A stretch of DNA of 35,362 bases from Peptococcaceae bacterium BRH_c23 (GCA_000961805.1 LADV01000269.1:1-35362), one strand, 5' to 3'; numbered from the stretch's first letter, positions 8,849 to 18,540 are shown. A program made the numbers and translations. Notes: generated by a model from the letters alone, not told the origin.

Positions 8849-9230
8849 TCTAAATTCCCTCCAAACCTCATTTACATTTTATTATATAATTTATGTGCTC
8901 TCTGCCATCATTTGTAGTCACGATCAGAGCTGAATATTGATGTCAGAACCCATACCCCGGCTGCCTTTGTAGTGCATTTAACCATTTCTTCCCACAAAGC
9001 TTCGGCCTTCCCCAATGCGACAATGGGTCGGCGCAACGCAGAATTTCCTTCATAAGATTCTGAAGAGGAGCCATCTCGGGGCTACAGTATTCGTTAATCC
9101 TTCTGACCTCAATATTTGCTTGCCACACCGTCTGTTCCGACCCTCTATTCTCTGTGTAATATAGGCCGCCGTGGCTTTTTCGTCCGGGCGCACCACGGTT
9201 CGTTACCTCTCCGTGTTCCGAATAAGCTAG
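8849..9230. other. Intergenic stretch with GC-rich, foreign-looking segment
   Basis: From about 8943 to 9220 the DNA is more GC-rich than its flanks. The minus strand holds a 61-codon frame (8943-9128) with no recognisable motif, and CCGTGG/CCACGG arms flank 9171-9205. It looks like a remnant of an inserted element, but I cannot name it. The first ~90 bases hold the TauE ribosome binding site and AT-rich leader. Confidence 0.3.
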
Positions 9231-10139
9231 TTAATTTTCTCTAGAAAGCGCTTCTGCCATATTCGCAAGGTCTATACTTAACTCAGATAAATTCTCTATA
9301 GCTGTTGTAAACTGTGATAAATGAGCAGCTTGTTGACCTGCAACCTGATCTAATTCCGTTGCCGATGTTGCAATTTGGGCGATAGCTTGAGAAAATTCCT
9401 CTATGATAACTTTAATCTCTGTAATAGAACTTGCACTTTGCTCTGCAAGCTTTCTTATTTCCAGAGCTACGATCGAAAATCCCTTGCCTTCCGCACCTGC
9501 CCGTGCAGCTTCTATGGCTGAATTTATCCCCAATATTTTACTTCGATCGCTGATACTTTTGACTGTCTGTACAATCTTGTCTGTTTCCTTAACACCTTCT
9601 TGCGATGTTTGGGCAATAGCTGCAAATTGTTGACTTGTTGCACTAAGCTCTTCACCCTGGGCTGTAAGTTCTTGGATAGTTGCAGTGAGCGTAGAGAGTG
9701 TTTCAGAAATTTGCCGGGACATAGCCCGTAAATTTTCTTTGTGTTCCATAGACTGTTGTACCGCTATCCCACCTATAACCTTCCCTTCGTCTCCAAGAAT
9801 CGGGATAGATATGGCTATATATGGAATGCCGAATGATTCTTTATCCACTACTTTTAGAACTCGCCTAGCCTCTTTCATAGCCTCTTGAATCGGCAATTGA
9901 GGCGGAATAGTATCGCCTGGTTTGATCTTAATATCTAGCTTATCTCCTGCCAGATAAATTAAAAATTTTTCTCTATCTGCGATGGCTATTCCCAGGTCTT
10001 CCACTGTTAACTGTCTTAACAAAGGCGCTAGGCTAATCAAATACTGTAAACGCCAATCAATCTTGCCTTCCCAGATTTTTAAAGTCTCTTTCGTGCACCG
10101 TATATGTCTCTCATACTTATCTGTAGCTCTATTCTCCAC
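9231..10139 (-). CDS. Soluble methyl-accepting chemotaxis protein
   Basis: The 302-residue transducer has no transmembrane segment. Residues ~1-135 form a small sensor domain ([22 protein letters not shown], then [20 protein letters not shown]). From about 140 a long coiled coil leads into the signalling hairpin [29 protein letters not shown], which contacts CheA/CheW. The methylation helices are short. GTG start with AGAGAGG upstream. It lies 53 bases downstream of the TauE/SafE exporter gene and may sense a small sulfur or redox compound, but that is only context. Confidence 0.9.
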   Translation of the reverse strand: MENRATDKYERHIRCTKETLKIWEGKIDWRLQYLISLAPLLRQLTVEDLGIAIADREKFLIYLAGDKLDIKIKPGDTIPPQLPIQEAMKEARRVLKVVDKESFGIPYIAISIPILGDEGKVIGGIAVQQSMEHKENLRAMSRQISETLSTLTATIQELTAQGEELSATSQQFAAIAQTSQEGVKETDKIVQTVKSISDRSKILGINSAIEAARAGAEGKGFSIVALEIRKLAEQSASSITEIKVIIEEFSQAIAQIATSATELDQVAGQQAAHLSQFTTAIENLSELSIDLANMAEALSREN

Positions 10140-10192
10140 TATAGTTCCTCTCTTTCACATAGAATAGAAGTTCGTGGTGATTTCTTCCCGTA

Positions 10193-10987
10193 TTAATGAA
10201 TTACATCTAACCATATTTTTAAAGATGATAAAGCAATAATTAGTGTCATAATCCAGTGCAACAGTTTTATCGGAGCGCGATGTGACACCCGTGAACCTAA
10301 TTGTGCAGCTGGTACAGATCCTAACACCAATGTCGCCGCAACCAGCCAAAGCATCTGTCCACTGGCAATCTTACCCACGGCACTTGTAAAAGCCGTCATT
10401 AAAACTATACCCAAAGTTGAACCAATGGTAATACGCATAGGTATTTTTAGAATATAAATACAAACTGGAACAAAGATAAAAGCCCCCGGCGCACCTATCA
10501 TCCCCCCAATAAAACCGATTATTGTAGCTAATAAAGCCGCCAGTACACGATTAAACTGAACTTTATCGACATTTAACATTCCCTGACTTTGGTCAGTATC
10601 ATGTTCTTTTTTGGGTATTAACATTAATAAAGTAGCTAAGGTAGAAATACCAGCAAACATTGCTAACAAGAAATCTGCATTGACATATTTTGAAAAGAGA
10701 GCTCCCAGAAAACCAGCAGTAGCAGCCGGGATACCCATAGTCAACAAAACGGGTATGCTGACCGCTCCCCTTTTTCGATGGGCTATAACAGCAGAAGTCG
10801 CACTGACAAAGACCTGTAGGGTACTGACGGCCGCTACACTTTTCATGTCCAAGGTTGGAAAATGGAGTAATGGGGGTACATAAAGCAGCAAAGGCACCAT
10901 TAATATAGCCCCACCCAAACCCAATAAACCTGAAAAAAATCCGCCCATCAATCCTAGTATTAGTAGTACTAGCAAATAAATTAACAC
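10193..10987 (-). CDS. TauE/SafE-family sulfite/organosulfur permease
   Basis: The 264-residue integral membrane protein has two repeats of the TauE/SafE family: GFFSGLLGLGGAILMVPLLLY near the N-terminus and GFIGGMIGAPGAFIFVPVCIY in the second half, with about eight predicted TM helices. It is full length, in contrast to the damaged paralogue at 8246-8848. Starts at GTG with AGAGGGG six bases upstream. The family exports sulfite or transports sulfonates and other anions; the direction and substrate are not evident here. Confidence 0.9.
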   Translation of the reverse strand: MLIYLLVLLILGLMGGFFSGLLGLGGAILMVPLLLYVPPLLHFPTLDMKSVAAVSTLQVFVSATSAVIAHRKRGAVSIPVLLTMGIPAATAGFLGALFSKYVNADFLLAMFAGISTLATLLMLIPKKEHDTDQSQGMLNVDKVQFNRVLAALLATIIGFIGGMIGAPGAFIFVPVCIYILKIPMRITIGSTLGIVLMTAFTSAVGKIASGQMLWLVAATLVLGSVPAAQLGSRVSHRAPIKLLHWIMTLIIALSSLKIWLDVIH

Positions 10988-11057
10988 GTTAAACCCCTCT
11001 ACTCTAATAATATTTTAATAGCCTCTTCTTGAAAAAACAGTATAATAATTCTCAAGG

Positions 11058-11088
11058 AAAGGCTCTTACAATAGTTGCAAGAGCCTTT
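11058..11088 (-). terminator. Perfect inverted repeat between TauE and symporter genes
   Basis: AAAGGCTCTT (11058-11067) and AAGAGCCTTT (11079-11088) are perfect complements around an 11-base loop. On the minus strand this lies about 240 bases past the symporter stop codon and just before the TauE promoter region. It may end the methyltransferase operon transcript. The T-run is short on both sides. Confidence 0.6.
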
Positions 11089-11255
11089 AAGTCCATTTAA
11101 CCTGAGCCTCTGGCATGATGTAATGTGATGCTCCGAATATAGTTTGCCTGTATTTAAGTCAATGGCGGTCTTCTATTTTACGCTTGTTACATTTTAGTAA
11201 CTTTTGTTACCTTTATACTCACTTGTATTAACTACTCTGCTGTTCATATGTACAT

Positions 11256-11286
11256 AAGCTGGCAACGTTTGAAGCATTACCAGCTT
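11256..11286 (-). terminator. Hairpin downstream of the symporter gene
   Basis: AAGCTGG and CCAGCTT form a perfect 7-bp stem with a 17-base loop, about 40 bases after the symporter stop codon. No T-run follows, so termination strength is doubtful. The rest of 10988-11327 holds no gene that I can see; near 11190-11215 GTTAC/GTAAC motifs repeat. Confidence 0.4.
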
Positions 11287-11327
11287 CTGCGGCTTAAGCC
11301 TAAAGGTCATATTCAACGTTGTAAGAT

Positions 11328-12962
11328 TTAAGCAACTTCTTTTCCGATCGATGTAACACCCGATTTTATAGGTACTACATAGATCATTACAATTACAAAA
11401 ATGGCAGCTACAATGAGGAAGAGGTTTAATCCGATCAACCCTTTCTGGAAGAGCCAGCTAAATTGGGTTAATGCTATAAAGCCCAGTAAAAACATGGCTG
11501 CCGTAGAGACAAGCCCTAAAATCTTTCTGCCGGATGACTGATCAAATTTAATTTTCCACTGTCCGGCATTGTCCACCATTGAAACTACCACCATCAATAA
11601 GATATTAAAGGTCATACCGATAAACACAGGATGAATATTAAAGAAAAAGTTGACTGGATCCCAACCACCTAGGGCATACCATGATAATCCAGAAATAAAT
11701 CCTCCGAACAGAGCAGCTATTGCTCCACGACGTGTAGCCAGAGGCCAAGCCAAAGCCACAACAACTGGAGCGAACGTCGATCCGTTCCGTAACGTCCATG
11801 CTAAAATATTCCACCAGGAAGCGTTTTCGCTACGCATTAGACCTAATAAAATCATTTCTAAGGTTAGCGCAACCAATGCATACTTTGTGTAAAGAACTTT
11901 GCGTTCATCACTTAAGGACGGGTTAATGGCACCCATTACGTCACGCCCAAGGCTTGTCGCACCGGAGAATTGGCAAGGCGCACCCCACCCCAACGCTGCA
12001 GCCCAAATTCCAAGGAAGAACACGCCTACCAATGGAGCTGGTAATACTTGAGCCAGATATTGCGGTATGGCAATCATGCCACGAGCTCCGCCTGGCACAA
12101 CTGCAGCAGCTGACAAACCAAACAATACACCGAACGCAATGAAGAAAATATTTGCTCCAAAGGCCATTAATAAGCCTTTTCTACCTTCCTCAGGAGTACG
12201 ACAGGATAAGGCCATCTGAAATGCTGCTTGGGCTACAAACACATTGATCAAAAATGTAGCAAACCAAGCAATGATCACTTGCAAACCTACATTTGTTGGG
12301 GAAAACATGGCAGGTTTGGCGGTTGCTAACACGGCTAATCCGTCGAAACCAGGTTCTATAAAGAAGGCAATACCCCCAACGATAAACATTGCTGCAAACG
12401 CAAAACTATTTGCTGTTTGAGTAAGAACAATTGACCACATCCCACCTGCTTGAAGAAAAATCAGTAACGTTATCCCTGTAATCGCAATGGAAAAGGGAAG
12501 CGATAAAGGGGTAAATACATGAAGAGCAGAAGCAAAAGCAAGGGCGGTTGCTATTGACCACATGGGAAAGGTAAAGGCCGTAATCGCACCGCTCACACCC
12601 AGTGCCAGTCGCCCGAATTTATCCCCTATTAATCCAGAAACAGTCACCATTTTCAGTCTACGAAGATTGGCAATTAATAACAGAGCAATGATTAAGACAT
12701 GAACCATTTCAGCCGCGCCATACCAAGCGGCTGAAATACCCACTTTATATGACAATTCTAAAACAACAATAAATGAAGAACCCGAAAACAAGCCCGTAAT
12801 ACATACGAAAACCATCCAAGGTTTAAAGCTGCGGCCTCCAACCCAAAAACTATCCCCACCCTCACCAGATTCGGCTTTCTTTTTGGCATATCTGCTTAGT
12901 ACAATAAGGACAGCCGTATAGGTTAACCACAATCCTACAATCCATGCTCCGAATGAATTCAT
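11328..12962 (-). CDS. Sodium:solute symporter (SSS family)
   Basis: The 544-residue protein with about 13 TM helices belongs to the SSS family. The start SFGAWIVGLWLTYTAVL is followed by the family-typical 'FWVGGRSFKPW' segment and TM2 'TGLFSGSSFIVVLELSYKVG'. It would import an organic solute with Na+. The gene is last in the corrinoid methyl-transfer cluster, 187 bases after the RACE gene, so the likely cargo is the methylated growth substrate (for example a betaine or a methoxylated compound); this is inference. GGAGG precedes ATG. An AGGTGA/TCACCT hairpin (13116-13133) lies in the gap and could trim or attenuate readthrough. Confidence 0.9.
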   Translation of the reverse strand: MNSFGAWIVGLWLTYTAVLIVLSRYAKKKAESGEGGDSFWVGGRSFKPWMVFVCITGLFSGSSFIVVLELSYKVGISAAWYGAAEMVHVLIIALLLIANLRRLKMVTVSGLIGDKFGRLALGVSGAITAFTFPMWSIATALAFASALHVFTPLSLPFSIAITGITLLIFLQAGGMWSIVLTQTANSFAFAAMFIVGGIAFFIEPGFDGLAVLATAKPAMFSPTNVGLQVIIAWFATFLINVFVAQAAFQMALSCRTPEEGRKGLLMAFGANIFFIAFGVLFGLSAAAVVPGGARGMIAIPQYLAQVLPAPLVGVFFLGIWAAALGWGAPCQFSGATSLGRDVMGAINPSLSDERKVLYTKYALVALTLEMILLGLMRSENASWWNILAWTLRNGSTFAPVVVALAWPLATRRGAIAALFGGFISGLSWYALGGWDPVNFFFNIHPVFIGMTFNILLMVVVSMVDNAGQWKIKFDQSSGRKILGLVSTAAMFLLGFIALTQFSWLFQKGLIGLNLFLIVAAIFVIVMIYVVPIKSGVTSIGKEVA

Positions 12963-13149
12963 CAGTGCGCCTCCTTCACCTTAATAATACGTAATAAATC
13001 TCCTTGGGAATTATTCCGCGGTGGATGGGATTTGAAATGTCCCCGCTTGTCAAGACACAATTTTGAAATTTTAAGATAAACTGCCTTTCTCGCAATCGGG
13101 TATTCTATTCTCGTTAGGTGAGAGCCTTCACCTCCTTTCATTTTTACCT

Positions 13150-14991
13150 CTATCCTTCACATTCACCGAAAAACATGGCATTAGTAAACTCTTCCGTAAA
13201 ATCACTTCGATCCGAAAGCTCAATATATTTAATATTTTTAACTACGGAATTCACAATCTCTTCGGTATCTGCACGCAATAGATTAATTTGTGCCCCGACA
13301 TGTGCTGTATTACCTGCATATTCTACTTTGCTCAGAGATATAGTGGCCGGGATTAGACCCACTACTTGAGCATTCTTTTTATTAAGTACATTGCCAAAGG
13401 AACCTGCTAAGTTAAACAGCTCAACATCTTCCATCTTTATGCCCATTTCCTTGATCATAATTCGAATTCCGGCCAGTATGGCACCTTTAGCTAACTGGAC
13501 TTGGCGAATATCCCTTTGTGTGAGACTTACCTTTTGAAATTCACTATTTTCAACTATGACAAATTCGTCACCATCGTCATTTTCTCGCAAACTTTCCGCC
13601 AAAGTATCCCCCACGATCGGGATTGCTTCCTTACGGGTTAATAGACGTCCGCTACAATCGATAATTCCAATACTTAGCAGCTCGGCAATGACATCCACTA
13701 AACCCGACCCGCATAAGCCCAATGCTGGAACCTGTCCGATAACATGATAGTGCAACTTCCCGTCTTCCAGCCAAACCCGATCGATTGCTCCCGTTTCCGC
13801 ACGCATGCCGCAGCAAATGTTGGCACCTTCAAAAGCTGGTCCTGCCGCAGCTGAACACGCATATAAAGAGCCTTGAGCCGCTAAGACAATTTCGGCATTG
13901 GTTCCAACATCAATCAAGACGCATGGAGCATCATACTTATAAGCACCCGTAGCCAGTACTCCTGCCACAATATCTGCTCCTACATACCCTGCCACATGGG
14001 GTAAAAAGACTGTTTGGCCTCTGTCATTGATTTTGATACCTAAATCTGTGGAATCAAAACTAAGTCCTGTATAGAGAGTTCCCACGAAGGGCGGTGCGGC
14101 AATATACTTGGCAGGAAGTCCAAGCAACAAGTGCTGCATAGTTGTATTTCCAACCACACTAAGCAAATAAATATCCGCCCTATTTATTCCTGCTTTTGAT
14201 ATTACTTCATCGATTAAGGTATTAACTTGATCGATAATTAAGTTTTGTAATTTTTCCAAGTTACCGCCCGTTAGAGAAAAGTCGATACGAGAAATCACAT
14301 CGGCTCCATAGGTTCTCTGTGGGTTGAACGCTGATGCAGCTGTGATTTCTTGTCCATCAAATAGATCATGCAAACTGCATATTACCGTTGTGGTTCCAAT
14401 GTCTATCGCACAACCATACCCTACGGTTGTTGTGTCTCCTGCTTCGACTGAAATCACTTTTCCTCTGTAAGTCACGACAGTAATTTCAAAGTCGTTTTCC
14501 CTCATTAATTCCGGTAGTTTCCTCAACAAGGTTAAGTCTAATTCTTGTTGAGGATCAGGTAACAGCTCTGCCACTCTATCCCAATCAGCCCGTTGATCTG
14601 TCATAGTTGGTGGGGGGACTTTAAGAAAGTGCTTAATAATCGTTGGTTGAATTTCTATGGCACTTTTGGGCCGTGATAACAAGGCTTTAATTAGCTTACC
14701 TGCTGATTGACCGGGCACTTCAATAACCATATCTTGTACAATAAGCGTTTGACAAGCTAATCTCCAGCCTTGGTCCAACTTAGCATCGATAATCTTTTCC
14801 TTTTCAACGATTGTCGGGATTCCCGAATAATCATGGCAAAGGATTAAACATTTCCCACAGGTTCCACGCCGTCCGCAAGGGGTGGGCTCAATGTCAACCC
14901 TCGCTAAGTCCGCTGCTTCAACCACACTGGTACCTGCTGGAACAAAAACTTCTAAGTTTTGAGGTAGAAATTTAATTTTGAAACTTTGCAC
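13150..14991 (-). CDS. RACE protein: ATP-dependent reductive activator of corrinoid (ASKHA domain, [2Fe-2S] ferredoxin)
   Basis: The 613-residue protein restores inactive Co(II) corrinoid to Co(I) during methyl transfer. Residues 1-95 are a plant-type [2Fe-2S] ferredoxin with Cys39, Cys45, Cys48 and Cys80 (C-x5-C-x2-C and a distal Cys). From ~185 an ASKHA-type ATPase starts with YGCAIDIGTTTVICSLHD (phosphate-1 loop), and later has VGNTTMQHLLLGL, VLIDVGTNAEIVLAA and NLAGSFGN. It is of the RACo/[2Fe-2S] type, not the [4Fe-4S] RamA type. GTG start with TGGAGG upstream. It is placed after DUF1638 in the operon. Confidence 0.93.
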   Translation of the reverse strand: MQSFKIKFLPQNLEVFVPAGTSVVEAADLARVDIEPTPCGRRGTCGKCLILCHDYSGIPTIVEKEKIIDAKLDQGWRLACQTLIVQDMVIEVPGQSAGKLIKALLSRPKSAIEIQPTIIKHFLKVPPPTMTDQRADWDRVAELLPDPQQELDLTLLRKLPELMRENDFEITVVTYRGKVISVEAGDTTTVGYGCAIDIGTTTVICSLHDLFDGQEITAASAFNPQRTYGADVISRIDFSLTGGNLEKLQNLIIDQVNTLIDEVISKAGINRADIYLLSVVGNTTMQHLLLGLPAKYIAAPPFVGTLYTGLSFDSTDLGIKINDRGQTVFLPHVAGYVGADIVAGVLATGAYKYDAPCVLIDVGTNAEIVLAAQGSLYACSAAAGPAFEGANICCGMRAETGAIDRVWLEDGKLHYHVIGQVPALGLCGSGLVDVIAELLSIGIIDCSGRLLTRKEAIPIVGDTLAESLRENDDGDEFVIVENSEFQKVSLTQRDIRQVQLAKGAILAGIRIMIKEMGIKMEDVELFNLAGSFGNVLNKKNAQVVGLIPATISLSKVEYAGNTAHVGAQINLLRADTEEIVNSVVKNIKYIELSDRSDFTEEFTNAMFFGECEG

Positions 14992-15011
14992 TTAGCACCT
15001 CCAATGGGTTA

Positions 15012-15680
15012 TTAGGTTCCGCAGGTAAACATGCTACTTTGAATCGAGATACCTGGTTCAACAATTATCTTGGAGTTTGATTCTATATCCTCAAACAAGC
15101 TAGCCAACCAATCTATTGAGCCCTCAACCTCTTCATAGTTCAAGCCAAAAAACTTACTAATCTTTTGGACATAAACCTTGTCCGCAGGATAGCTGGCCAT
15201 ATCATTATTGATCAGAATAAACGTTTCATAGTTCTTAATCATTTCTTTGGTAGCCCAATAAGCTGTTTCATGATCAAACAACTCCAAGCAACGTTGATAT
15301 TCTTTCCATCCATCGCTCCCAAAGCCAATCCACCCCGAGCTGAGAAAATAACTTGTCGTTCTATTAAGCTGGCATTTACCGAAATGACGAAGACCAAGTA
15401 AAACGGCTATGCAATCCTCACTATTGGGGATGATAATTTTACTCCGGCTGGACTTTACTCCCGCAACACCATTGCCACACAAACCGTAACCTAAATAGAT
15501 GCAGTCTAGATCTCCTTGTTCCTCAAGGAGATCTATCCGCTTTTGCAGTTCAACTTTTAGTTGATCAGGGGTACGATGCAATTCCTGAGGTAAAAAGATA
15601 CAGTCCTCTAGGGGTATTTTTAAACCCCTAAGGAATTCTTCTTTAAAAACTTCACAGGCAATAATTTTTCCTTTTTGCAC
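15012..15680 (-). CDS. DUF1638-family protein
   Basis: The 222-residue protein has the DUF1638 features: an IIACEVF start, YLGYGLCGNG, IPNSEDCIAVLLG and, further on, FLSSGWIGFG. Members recur in corrinoid-dependent methyltransferase operons of anaerobes next to MtgB/MttB-like or UroD-like enzymes. Several conserved Cys residues (CGNG, DCIA) and a C-terminal FTCGT suggest a metal or corrinoid role, but no biochemical role is established as far as I know. GTG start with GGAG upstream; 20 bases separate it from the RACE gene. Confidence 0.85.
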   Translation of the reverse strand: MQKGKIIACEVFKEEFLRGLKIPLEDCIFLPQELHRTPDQLKVELQKRIDLLEEQGDLDCIYLGYGLCGNGVAGVKSSRSKIIIPNSEDCIAVLLGLRHFGKCQLNRTTSYFLSSGWIGFGSDGWKEYQRCLELFDHETAYWATKEMIKNYETFILINNDMASYPADKVYVQKISKFFGLNYEEVEGSIDWLASLFEDIESNSKIIVEPGISIQSSMFTCGT

Positions 15681-15762
15681 TTTACCCCCACTCCTGCTCT
15701 ATAAGAAATTAAGAAATATATAATTTATAGGCTTACTACGCCAATCGAGCAAGGTCTCTAAA

Positions 15763-16623
15763 CTAATCTTGTGGTTCAGAGTACAGTCGATATTCTGCCA
15801 AGTAGTTCATAGACCACTCATCTCGTCCTAAGAGAAGATCAGAGGTTTTAACCGTTCGCCGCATTCCCTCTGCCGTCGGATCCATAATTATACAGGTTAG
15901 GCCGGCCCTTAAGGCCATAGCAAGCATCGTTTTAGTAATACTATTTCGATCTGGTAAACCAAATGAAACATTGCTAATTCCCAAAATAATATTAGTACCT
16001 AGTTCCTCCACGATCCTTTCAATGGTTTTCAGGGTAATAGCGGCAGCATTATGATCTGAACTCACCGTCATAGTCAAGCAATCGATTATTATATTGGATC
16101 GTTCAATTCCTAGCTTTTCTGCACGTTCAACAATTTTCAGGGCGATCGCTAATCTTTTTTCAGGATCATTGGGAATACCAGTGTCATCCATGAGTAAGCC
16201 AACAACCGCTGCTCCATATTCCTTAATCAGAGGCAGCACACTCTCAAGAGATTTTTCCTCACCCGTTACTGAGTTAACCAAGGCTTTCCCTTCATATACT
16301 TTTAGCGCTGCTGCCAAAGCAACCGGATTAGCCGAATCTATACACAGAGGTACATTAACGGTTTCAGACACTATTTTGATGACTTCCGGTAACATAGCAA
16401 CCTCATCAATGCCTGCAACTCCTACATTTACGTCTAACATATCTGCGCCCTGCTCGACCTGAGCGATTGCCTCGCTTCTTACATAATCATAGTCTTTAGC
16501 CAAAAGCGCCTGACCAAATTTCTTTTTCCCTGTGGGATTGATCCGTTCACCAATAATAACTGCAGGCAAATCCCTACCGATGGTGACTATTGTTTTCTTG
16601 CTGCGAACCTCGGTATGAAACAT
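15763..16623 (-). CDS. Methyltetrahydrofolate:corrinoid methyltransferase (pterin-binding, MtgA/MeTr-like)
   Basis: The 286-residue TIM-barrel protein of the pterin-binding (DHPS-like) family has the signature VIIGERINPTGKKKFGQAL near residues 23-41, then GADMLDVNVGVAGIDE, LCIDSANPVAL, ALVNSVTGEEKS and IILGISNVSFGLPDR. These match AcsE/MtgA-type enzymes that pass the methyl group from methyl-Co(III) corrinoid to tetrahydrofolate. It lies 13 bases after the corrinoid protein gene, with a strong AAAGGAGG site. It would feed the methyl group into the Wood-Ljungdahl pathway. Confidence 0.93.
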   Translation of the reverse strand: MFHTEVRSKKTIVTIGRDLPAVIIGERINPTGKKKFGQALLAKDYDYVRSEAIAQVEQGADMLDVNVGVAGIDEVAMLPEVIKIVSETVNVPLCIDSANPVALAAALKVYEGKALVNSVTGEEKSLESVLPLIKEYGAAVVGLLMDDTGIPNDPEKRLAIALKIVERAEKLGIERSNIIIDCLTMTVSSDHNAAAITLKTIERIVEELGTNIILGISNVSFGLPDRNSITKTMLAMALRAGLTCIIMDPTAEGMRRTVKTSDLLLGRDEWSMNYLAEYRLYSEPQD

Positions 16624-16636
16624 TATTTTTCCTCCT

Positions 16637-17278
16637 TTAAGCTACGCCAATCAATTTCTTAGCTGCATCAACTGCTGCTGTAGCATCTTTACCGAACCCG
16701 TCACCGCCAATTTGCAGGACCCACTCTTCAGTTACTGGTGCTCCACCCACCATAATCTTAACTTGATCACGCAGACCGGCATCTATAATCGCTTTAATGG
16801 TCGTCTCTACACTAGGCAAAGTCGACGTTATTAGGCTCGACATCGCTATAATATTGGGTTGATATTCTTTGATTGCCTCGACAAACTTCTCCGGGTCAAC
16901 ATTAACCCCTAAGTTTATTACTTCAAACCCTGCACCCTCAAACATCATAGCAACAAGGTTTTTGCCGATATCATGAAGGTCATCCTTAACTGTCCCCAGT
17001 ACAATTTTACCTAATGGCACTGCCTTTGCTGCAGCCAAAATAGGCTTTAATATATCTAGTCCTGCATGAGTACATCGAGCAGAAATAAGTACTTCCGGTA
17101 CGTAAATCTTATTTAACTTAAATTTCTCGCCAATAACCGCCATGCCAGCGATTAATCCCTCACTTAAAATCACCTGTGGATCGATTCCTTCGTCTAAAGC
17201 TTGTTGGCAAAACTCTTTAGTTTTTGCAGGCTTGTAAGTAATAATTGAATTTTTAATATCTTCTAATACGGACATCAT
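16637..17278 (-). CDS. Corrinoid (cobalamin-binding) methyl-carrier protein
   Basis: The 213-residue protein is of the MtaC/MttC/MtgC type. Residues 1-88 form the four-helix cap domain, and 90-210 form the Rossmann-like B12-binding domain. D100-L-H102-D-I-G105 is the DxHxxG motif whose His is the lower cobalt ligand, followed by VINLGVNV and MSSLITSTLPSV. It shuttles the methyl group between the UroD-family enzyme and the pterin enzyme, which flank it. It begins 101 bases after the UroD-like gene. Confidence 0.95.
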   Translation of the reverse strand: MMSVLEDIKNSIITYKPAKTKEFCQQALDEGIDPQVILSEGLIAGMAVIGEKFKLNKIYVPEVLISARCTHAGLDILKPILAAAKAVPLGKIVLGTVKDDLHDIGKNLVAMMFEGAGFEVINLGVNVDPEKFVEAIKEYQPNIIAMSSLITSTLPSVETTIKAIIDAGLRDQVKIMVGGAPVTEEWVLQIGGDGFGKDATAAVDAAKKLIGVA

Positions 17279-17379
17279 GCTTCCCCCTCATTCAAAATAT
17301 CTCTTAGTTGTGTGTACTTGATGTGAAAAACTAACAACCATCACTCGACTGCAAAGGGTGAGAACTCCTAATACAGAGA

Positions 17380-18435
17380 CTATTTCCCTTCGGCAATCTT
17401 TGCTGCACTGTAACTTTTTGCAGTATTTATCATAACGCGAACATTTTCATCCGGTGTCCCATAATCAAGACCTACTGCATCAATGGAGAGCAATTCGTAA
17501 GGACCACCAGTGTCGATGAGACGTTTGACATCTTGCTCAATTTCTTCAGCTGTACATTGGAGCATACGGACAGGGCAAATCCTAGCATTTATAAAGACAG
17601 TAGGCATCAGTTCTCTCACCCGACGCAGGTCAGTCAAAGGCCCCACTTCAATAAATTGCATATTTTTGATTTTACTGTAGCCTTCTATTACATTATCAAC
17701 AGATCCGCAATGGTGAATACCAAAAGGTTGTAACGCATTGGCAAGCTTCATTTCATATGGCAAAATAAATTCCTCATAGGATTCATTAGAGATTTGCGCT
17801 GTAGTACAATTCGGAGTAATATACATTTCTGGTGGAGCCATAGGGGTAACGGATGATGCTAATGTACCAGTACGGCTTTTAACATAATTGGCTAATGGAA
17901 TAATTGTTTCCAAGCAAAGATTCATTACCTTGTGTGCCACATCTGGATTCTCATAAAAATCCATGTACAGTTCATCACCACGCAGTTTTAAGGCCAAGTT
18001 CTGAATGCCACATGTATTAATATTTCCTGTAACCCGCCCGTATTTTTTCTCTAAATAATCCATTTGTCTGATGATTTCAGTCATGGGATGAGTGTTCAGT
18101 ATATCGGGTACAACGAGATTATTTATTGTTTCTTCAGACATGTTAGCCGGAATAGCCCACGGCAAAGCATCATCGAAGAACGTGGTTTCACAACCGAACA
18201 ATTCAGGTACCAAAGCCATACCGTAATCGACAAAAGGATTTGGTTGGGGATCAGGGTTTCCTAGCCCTAGATCTCCAAAGCGCTCATGTAGTAACTTCTG
18301 TTGCTTCATTGCGACCTCAATGCGGTAGTCAGGGTCATAGTAGTACTGTTTACCGTAAGAAATACCATAATTCTTATGCCACCAGTTGGGATAAAAACCG
18401 ACGCTAACCCGAATGTGCTGCATATCTGTGGTCAT
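17380..18435 (-). CDS. UroD-family substrate:corrinoid methyltransferase
   Basis: The 351-residue uroporphyrinogen decarboxylase (URO-D)-family protein has the fold used by MtaA-, CmuA- and O-demethylase-type methyltransferases. H241-H242-C243 in IHHCGSVDNVIEGYS matches the His-x-Cys zinc motif of this group, and C294 is a candidate third ligand. It is the first gene behind the sigma-54 promoter, and a separate corrinoid protein plus pterin enzyme follow, so it most likely removes the methyl group from the substrate. A methoxylated aromatic, methylated amine or sulfur compound are all possible; sequence alone does not decide. AGGGAG precedes ATG. Confidence 0.9.
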   Translation of the reverse strand: MTTDMQHIRVSVGFYPNWWHKNYGISYGKQYYYDPDYRIEVAMKQQKLLHERFGDLGLGNPDPQPNPFVDYGMALVPELFGCETTFFDDALPWAIPANMSEETINNLVVPDILNTHPMTEIIRQMDYLEKKYGRVTGNINTCGIQNLALKLRGDELYMDFYENPDVAHKVMNLCLETIIPLANYVKSRTGTLASSVTPMAPPEMYITPNCTTAQISNESYEEFILPYEMKLANALQPFGIHHCGSVDNVIEGYSKIKNMQFIEVGPLTDLRRVRELMPTVFINARICPVRMLQCTAEEIEQDVKRLIDTGGPYELLSIDAVGLDYGTPDENVRVMINTAKSYSAAKIAEGK

Positions 18436-18520
18436 GTTAATAAGCTCCCTTCTTTACATCAGATCAGATTTTCTTGAGTTTAGCATTATAGGAAAAGGTT
18501 GAGGACCTGTTCCTGATTTA

Positions 18521-18540
18521 TATGCAAAACTTATGCCAAT
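18521..18540 (-). promoter_or_regulatory. Sigma-54 (-24/-12) promoter of the methyl-transfer operon
   Basis: The minus strand reads ATTGGCATAAGTTTTGCATA. TTGGCA is the -24 element (GG at 18537-18536), TTGC the -12 element (GC at 18525-18524), and exactly ten bases lie between GG and GC, as required. Transcription would start near 18512, leaving a leader of about 75 bases before ATG 18435. The sigma-54 activator gene lies immediately upstream on the same strand. Confidence 0.88.

Noticed and set aside
8943..9128. Small gene of 61 codons on the minus strand
   Set aside because: No ribosome binding site and no family; described only as a GC-rich remnant.
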